Origin: Sepiola atlantica
Taxonomy: Eukaryota; Mollusca; Cephalopoda; Sepiida; Sepiolidae
Direction of reading: 5' to 3'
NCBI GenBank assembly: GCA_963556195.1
Contig: OY744519.1
Coordinates: forward strand, 106,172,500-106,236,499
Length of the DNA stretch: 64,000 nt
Part shown: in pieces, positions 57,549 through 64,000 of the stretch
Layout of the letters: every line of letters begins with the position of its first letter
Numbering within the stretch: the stretch's first letter is position 1
Notes under the pieces: model-generated
What the model was told of the DNA's origin: nothing
Databases searched by the model: none
Seen by the model: only the letters and a program-made list of their open reading frames with translations
Position numbers and translations under genes: made by a program

Positions 57549-59373
57549 CCGTCTCAATTTTACATGATCACGCGTTGAGTGCTTCCAACGAATTGTCGTC
57601 TTATCTCTCCCACTCTCTCTTGGAGTCATTTGGCATCATATCCGTTTCTATTTATTCCCACGATCTAGTAATACTCATCTTGGGGTCAGCAAGTGTATCT
57701 CTGCTGACGTTTCTATCTTTTGTTACTCTAACTAACCATTGTATATACTAGTGGGTTTACTCGCTTAAACATATAGCAGGTTATTTTCGTTCCAATATCA
57801 CTGGCTTAACTGATATTGTTTAAACAACCTAGCAAATAGGAAAACTCTTTCAAACATCTTATTCTACAGCGTGACTCGCTATCAACTATTGCTAAATCAT
57901 TTCAAAATATACACGAAAGAGGATCGGAGCTCACATCGATTGAATTCAATTTCAAATGTATTGTTTAATATTATTTCATATGAGTCAAAGTCAACTTTTC
58001 TGAAATTTTAAAAGAATAAATTACTTACAAAATTTAAACTACGTTCCCAACTTTATAAAACTGTTTTTTTTTCATTAGCGAATCTCGTGTATTTTTCGAA
58101 CTAGTACGAATATTTATTTATGTGGATTTCAGATGTGATTTACAAGATTTAAAAATTGTTTGTTTTTTTTCCGTGTTTTTTCTTTACTGAATGTCTGAGT
58201 TAAAGATTGATGATTTGTAATAGTATGCTCCCCAAAATCTATTTAAAATAATTATAAAAAACTGAAACATGGGGAAAATACTACTTGATGTCCTATTGTT
58301 AGGATTTCACAAAATCGGAGTTATCTGAATTATACCGGAAACGCTTGAACACCGTTTTTCCATCCTACACATACAACTAAATAAAACTAAATATCGTCCA
58401 CATTCCCTACTCTAATGCTTAGTAGTAGTGTTCCCTAATTTATAATGATCAGTAAATAAGTTAGTTAATGTTATGCATAGGAATATACCAACATTCACAC
58501 ATATATAACTTTATATATATATATATGGATATATATAGGTTTTTTGTTATATATATATATATATATATATATTGTAACTTAGTAGAATACAAGGTTTATG
58601 ACACAATTAATATTTGTGTTATTATGCTCTAACAAATATAATAAAATACGCATATAGTTCGAGTTTATAAAATGTTTTATTAAATATATGTTATTTAAAA
58701 AAGATAATACTGAATTTTTACTTTTTACTTAAAAAAATAGCAATCTAAACATTAAATACTCTTCGACTTAAAAATAACAATAAACTATTTTTAAGTTGAA
58801 AATTACTTACTGTTTAGATTATTATTTTTCAGACGAAATTGAGCATTATTTATTAAAATGAAATATTTGATAGAACTGTTTATAAGCTGAAGAGTTAATC
58901 CATCTTTTGGGAAAATATATATAGTTGACACTTGAATGCAATTATGATAGTGTGCGATAAAAAGTAAAGGTATAAAAAAAAACTTTTCTGGATTTTTCGG
59001 GACATTTTTGTGTTTTGTGTTTGTAGACATTCTACAATTTAATTATAAACTTGACTTGTAACGAATTGACAAATATTTTAGTGATGGTGAGGTGATCATT
59101 GAAAACATTTCTGAAACAACACAATAATATTTAATTCTTAATTGTTGCGGCATGATTATAAATTATTAATCATGTCATGAATTTTGTATTCTACTAACTC
59201 ATGATATATGAGCTATGGTTGACTTAAAGTCCTGATCATTTTTAATATTTATATATCTTAAGTGAGTTGTTTGTCGCCTTATTATACGAGGCTTTCTCTA
59301 ACATGTATTTTGTGAAAAGTATTTGTAAAAATAATTAGCAAGCACATATTAAATTTTATAAGATATAAATTGT
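57549..59373. other. No gene; TA-rich tract 58511-58572
   Basis: AT-rich sequence with an interrupted (TA)n at 58511-58572. Short frames only. Confidence 0.5.
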
Positions 59374-60582
59374 AATCAACATGGCTTTGTCCATGGTAAA
59401 TCAACATTATCTGATATTTAGGAAAGTATTGACATTATAAATGAGTATTTGATGGAGAAGGATAGTATGGATATCATATATTTGGATTTTAGCAAAGCAT
59501 TTGATACGGTATCTCATTATCGTTTACTAGTGAAAATGAAAAATGTTGGTATTACTGACAAAATGGTAAATATTGTGAGGGAGTTTTTGAAAGATAGAAC
59601 TATGAAGGTAAAGGTTGGAAACAATGATTCTGAATCACAGTGCATACCCTCGGGTGATCCGCAGGGTTCAGTATTGGGTTCTTTGTTGTTTTTGATATTC
59701 ATAAATTACTTACCAAATAATATAAATTCAGAAATAGAACTGTTTCCTAGTGATGATGTTTAACTACGTGTAAGACCTTTATCAAAGGAAATAACACAGA
59801 GGATCTAAATAAATTATCATATTTGGAGGACATTTAGAAATTGGGATTTAACCTAAACAAATGTAAAGTACTATATGTAGGATCAAGGAATATTTGAGTT
59901 GAATGTGTACTAAACAACAGAAAAATCAAAGAGAGCGATTTGGGAGTGGGGTTTGATAATACATTTAAGGCAAATAATCATATTTTGACCATTGTATCGA
60001 GGGCTAATAGAATGATCGGGTGGATGGTTACGAATATTATTTCGAGGAAGACAAATGTTGTGTTAAGGATATATAAAGCTCTAATAATACCTCATATAGA
60101 ATACTGCACGCAGGCCTGGGCTCCAGCGAATAGATATGGAAATTGGAATGTAATATTGAAACTGGAAGACTTACTCAGAAGGGTGACAAAACTAATAAGT
60201 AAAGTAAAAGAGTGCAGTTACAGAAGTGATAAGACAAATTGGGATTGACTACTTTGCTGGAGAGAAGAATGAGAGGTGATATTATTGAGACTTTCAAGAT
60301 AATAAATGACATTTCTAACTATGGTGGTCATTTTGAAGTATTTCTCCTAGATCTTGAACGTTAATGTCAAGGCAGTTTTCAAAAACTATATCGATTAACC
60401 AGTTAAGTTTTTCTGCTCACAGAGTAATATGTTTTTGGAATAAATTGCCAGATCGGATTAAGAACAACAATAGCGTGGATCAGTATGAGATGAGGTCAGA
60501 TGAATTCAGACAAAGTGGTAGGAGGGAGAAATTCAGAGGAATCTTTTGTGAGTTATCAAATGAAATATTTAACAGAATTTGA
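59374..60582 (+). pseudogene. CR1/L2-like LINE, RT to C-terminus
   Basis: The frame begins with NQHGFVHGKSTLSDI then a TAG at 59419, and continues IIYLDFSKAFDTVSH (about 59473; first palm Asp), PQGSVLGSLLFLIFI (about 59660) and FPSDDV at about 59744, where FADDV is usual, so both Asp are kept but the box is altered. After shifts come LNKCKVLYVGSRN (about 59850), DLGVGFDNTFK (59938), VLRIYKALIIPHIEYCTQAW (60060), RRMRGDIIETFKI (about 60263) and HRVICFWNKLPDRIKN (about 60419), ending in RREKFRGIF. This is the standard RT-thumb-C-terminus order of CR1/L2-type LINEs. There are four or more disruptions, and the endonuclease and ORF1 are absent. Confidence 0.86.
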
Positions 60583-60980
60583 TCTGGGTATCGATACTGT
60601 ACTAAGAGTTCAATTTTTTTAACAGTTTAATTGAGAAGATTGTTAAAGGGGATATGCCCACGGAAACATAACAAACAAATAATAATAAAATAGGCTTGCT
60701 CAATGGACATCGATACATAGGAGGAAAATGATACGCTAAGAAATGATTATCAGAGAACAGACCCGTCACGATGAGAACGTGGCGAAGAGAGTTACGAGAA
60801 GAGCCATCCCGCATTACATAATAGCTTTCGTAGGTAAAGGCTGTAGCAGACCATGCAAATCAAGAATTGATCTGTACAGTATCACACAAATATGAACACA
60901 AGCAACATCCATAGTCGTTGCGATTGACGGGTGCCAACACCATGATCCAACTAAGTGAGAATATTGGAACTTGACTTTCT
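60583..60980. other. No recognised gene
   Basis: Possibly the 3' untranslated part of the LINE at its left end; no tail repeat was identified. Confidence 0.4.
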
Positions 60981-60982
60981 TT

Positions 60983-61070
<88 letters not shown>

Positions 61071-61072
61071 AA
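60981..61072. repeat. (TA)n flanked by inverted TTAACAA
   Basis: TTAACAAT, a pure TA run of about 76 bases, then ATTGTTAA. The whole tract is a perfect palindrome capable of cruciform extrusion. Confidence 0.95.
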
Positions 61073-61321
61073 AATCTTGTTCTTCAAATTAATCATCTAG
61101 GGTTACTCTTGTAATTAAGACTAAACGTTGATAAATATATAAATAATTTTGTTATTCCTTTTTCATTTTCCATCACGTTAGAATATTATTTCCATAATTT
61201 TAATTACTTTTCTTTACTTAAATATAATGATCTATCCCTAATATTGAGCATATCTATATCGCTTTAGGAATTTTCCTAAAATTGAAATCACATCAATAGA
61301 ATATTTATTTGATGATGTTTG

Positions 61322-61323
<2 letters not shown>

Positions 61324-61368
<45 letters not shown>
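61324..61368. repeat. (TA)n microsatellite
   Basis: Uninterrupted TA run. Confidence 0.96.
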
Positions 61369-61369
<1 letters not shown>

Positions 61370-64000
61370 TGTTAATGCTTATAATTTCTTAATAGTGTCT
61401 ACATTTACTATTCCTGATATTATTTTTCTCCTATTGTGTTCATTTATATGTCTGATTTTATTGTATACCATTTAAAATGGGATTAAATGATCATACCCGG
61501 ACTCGCACATCTTCTCGGTTTGCTGCGTAATTGAGGGTCTACAATACTGGATTTTTTTCTGCTTTATTTTACTTGTAACTTATAATGCTGAAAAAGAAAT
61601 TGTGTATCAATAAAAGTCTATTTCGTCTCTGAAACGACCGTACACATAACTGTTTCTGGTGTTAATCAACATCGATTATTCACATTCACTCAATATAAAA
61701 GGAGGCCCCCTCAACGTAAATTTTAATTACGGAAGTAGATATTATCCAGGTGCAGTTAATCGAAATGAAGTTCGGCCTTTCGTAATTGGGGCTTCTGTTA
61801 GAGAAATCTTTAGTCAGTAATACGAAGAAAGATTATTTCTTTTCGTAAAGGCATTCTAATAACTTGAAGTTCGGACTTTCTTTGGAAAAGAGGACACGTT
61901 AAATTGGATTTCCCTATCCGGTCAGGTCGTTACGCGTGATCAGCATAATCTTAATAGGACAGTATTATATTACAATTAAATTGATTAAAAACATATAAAA
62001 TTCTTTAATAGTATTTGAGGTTTTAATAGTAAACACTCTCCCAAAGTACTAATGCCATCATTATTTACTCTATATAATACAAACTCCCTGAAAATATTAC
62101 GTGCTTGTTTGCAATGCGAATGTTTTACGTGGAGAGGAAATGTTAAATGATACGAAATGTCATAGGAATTGAAGATATAGGATAGATAAGCGATGAAATG
62201 ACAAAAAGAGTAGTGAGAATAATAGTAGCAACATTGCAAGAGCAGAGTAAAGGGATAACGGAAATAAATAAATGAATGAAGTAGATCATCTTTTATTACT
62301 TGACATAGAACAAAATCGACTTCGAAATCTAGTGAGAATTGATGATATCTTCGCTTTCCTACAACCCCTTTTTTCACAGAAGATACGTTGTTAGGGTTGC
62401 TCTACTCTGTCGCTATTTTCATATTACGTGCTCGACTGATCTCCTATCATCGATTTCTCCTGTAAAACACTATCAGAGAAAACTCAACTTCCCAACGTAA
62501 CTGCAAAATAGTATTTCTTATTTTCTTTCTCTGTGCACCTAAAATGAAACAGAATTTCCATAACCTTTTTTTTTCTTCAATTAATTCCAATATGTTGAAC
62601 ACATTCCCACGGGACGTCTTCTTGGCAGACTACAACATAGTAACCTTCAAGCCCTATGTCAACAAATACTTTTAAAGCCGTCATCTTAAGATATCAAATT
62701 CTATTGTTTCCATCCATCAATTTGACTTCTCTTATTGTATAGTTTACTATCCAACTGACAATCCCACTAACTATTATCCTCAAGTGACTAATTAGTTTAA
62801 AACAATTTCGAAAAGAAAGGTGCAAATAGAAACTTGAAAATGTCAGAGCATTATAAAATGGTGTGCATTCTAGCTTATTTTAAATAGAACAAAACTAGCA
62901 CTTATTTGAACTCGTTTTAAAGGTTACATTTGTCCGTGTCAAATATGATCACTGCAGCAGAAAGTAATCAAACTGAATTACAATTTCAACGGTTTCTCGG
63001 TTTGAATTGTTTTGATAGACCGCATCATCAAGAAATCATTTTCGTGTGAGGTTGGTTATAACAAACAGTTTTGTTTAACCAAACAATGTGTTGCCAAATT
63101 TTAAAAAATCACGGAATTTACCTGTCACATTTGGTTTATAGACTGGAATGTAACACAATACATGAACTGTAAATTTGACTCATTAATTGAAAATGTAAAA
63201 ATATTCAGTCAACTAATAAATTGCGTTTCCTATTTCAAAGATTAAGTAGTTAACCAATCATATCTGATAAAATAACTTACCTGCTAACTAAGACTAAATC
63301 ATGCTATTATTGAATTAAGACTCAGCCTACATATCGTGACTTGGTGTTAAGGTATACCTTCTAGGGTGAAACAAAGACTTTCATTGACAGACCAATCGTA
63401 AGAAAGCAGAAAATGCGACACATTTTGTGATTAATTAGCGAATCGCAAATGTCACCTCAAGTAGAAAGTTCTCGCTTGGAGAGCTCACGAAAAGACAGTA
63501 AATCAGTAAGAGATACAGACGGACAACGTTAGTGACCAATCATTAACAGGAAAAGAAAAATGTTCTGAATAATTATTTCTGTAAAGTATGAAAACACATA
63601 GTAAAGTTGAGTTCCCTCACCAAGTCTTAGCACCAGTCAAATTCTTACTAAGAAACCAATAAAATGAATTAAGACTTCTACCCGGTCATGGCTGACGGAA
63701 CGAAACAATCAAACTCAGTGGATTAAATAGATAGTTCAGTTCGGAATTCCATACAGATTGCCAAGTTCGGCATAAAGATTAAAGAGTTCGACAAGACACG
63801 CATTAAAATAGTCGGAAGTTACATCGTCAAAAATATTGTGAGAATAACATCCAAGATGAATAGTCTATATAATACAAATTATGAATCTTCATCTCAAACA
63901 TTCTGAAACCTTATATTTTTTTGTAATCCTTATATTTTTACCCCTTATACACTGTATTTCTAATATTCGTAAATCTTTATATTCTTAATCGTAATATTTC
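61369..64000. other. No recognised gene
   Basis: AT-rich, no transposon protein motif found. The minus-strand frame 61985-62377 (130 codons) has no motif I can name and looks compositional. Confidence 0.45.

Noticed and set aside
61985..62377. 130-codon minus-strand frame
   Set aside because: No motif, no homology that I recognise, and it lies in AT-rich sequence where such frames arise by chance.
62981..63038. TTGATGA ... ACCGAGAAAC on the minus strand as a hammerhead
   Set aside because: The first base of the box is wrong, the only stem is 4 bp with a long loop, and no inverted partner or PLE sequence is nearby.

Overview
This window looks like intergenic or intronic DNA from a large, repeat-rich metazoan genome. 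A mollusc, probably a cephalopod, is the best guess. That guess rests on the mix of 5S-rRNA-derived SINEs, Penelope-like elements, a Tx1-like LINE, Ty3/gypsy and mariner relics, very many long (TA)n tracts, AT-rich composition and the absence of any recognisable host exon. It is an inference, because no species-diagnostic gene is present. Every coding signal I could recognise belongs to a mobile element, and nearly all are broken by stops, frameshifts or truncation.

Layout. 0-3 kb: (TA)n tracts, a small foldback, a 5S-derived SINE (+), a dimeric repeat and a LINE 3' end. 4.4-5.4 kb: dead mariner (-). 7.4-8.3 kb: LINE scrap (-) abutting a 5'-truncated but open mariner-superfamily transposase (+) with its 3' terminal repeat. 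8.7-10.3 kb: two large inverted-repeat structures. 12.9-15.4 kb: a long, colinear, badly decayed Tx1/L1-like LINE (+). 16.5-18 kb: LINE 3' end (+) and a second mariner relic (-). 19.9-20.5 kb: tandem duplications. 22.3-33.5 kb: a cluster rich in Penelope-like (PLE) material. It holds inverted-repeat units carrying hammerhead-like hairpins, a GIY-YIG C-terminus, two 5'-end fragments, a near-complete RT plus GIY-YIG ORF (-), and one well-formed hammerhead ribozyme candidate. 34-48.5 kb: a second 5S-derived SINE (-), further dimeric repeats, a LINE end, a foldback, a three-copy ~325-bp tandem array and a very uniform 6 x 89-bp minisatellite. 49-51 kb: Tc1/mariner-type relic (-) and LINE 3' end (-). 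52.0-57.5 kb: a Ty3/gypsy element with both short LTRs. It has lost gag, is split by a ~2.3-kb insertion of another transposon-like gene, and carries a ~340-bp insert in its 3' LTR. 59.4-60.6 kb: a CR1/L2-like LINE (+). The rest to 64 kb is unassigned AT-rich DNA.

No host pathway can be reconstructed. What the sequence records is a history of insertion: LINEs present only as 3' ends, a gypsy element that was hit twice, and PLE-related units that repeatedly occur as head-to-head pairs next to (TA)n tracts. The most interesting signals are the hammerhead candidate at 29083-29138 (-) and the recurrence of hammerhead-like hairpins inside the inverted pairs. All homology calls are from my own reading of translations and motifs; no database search was run.
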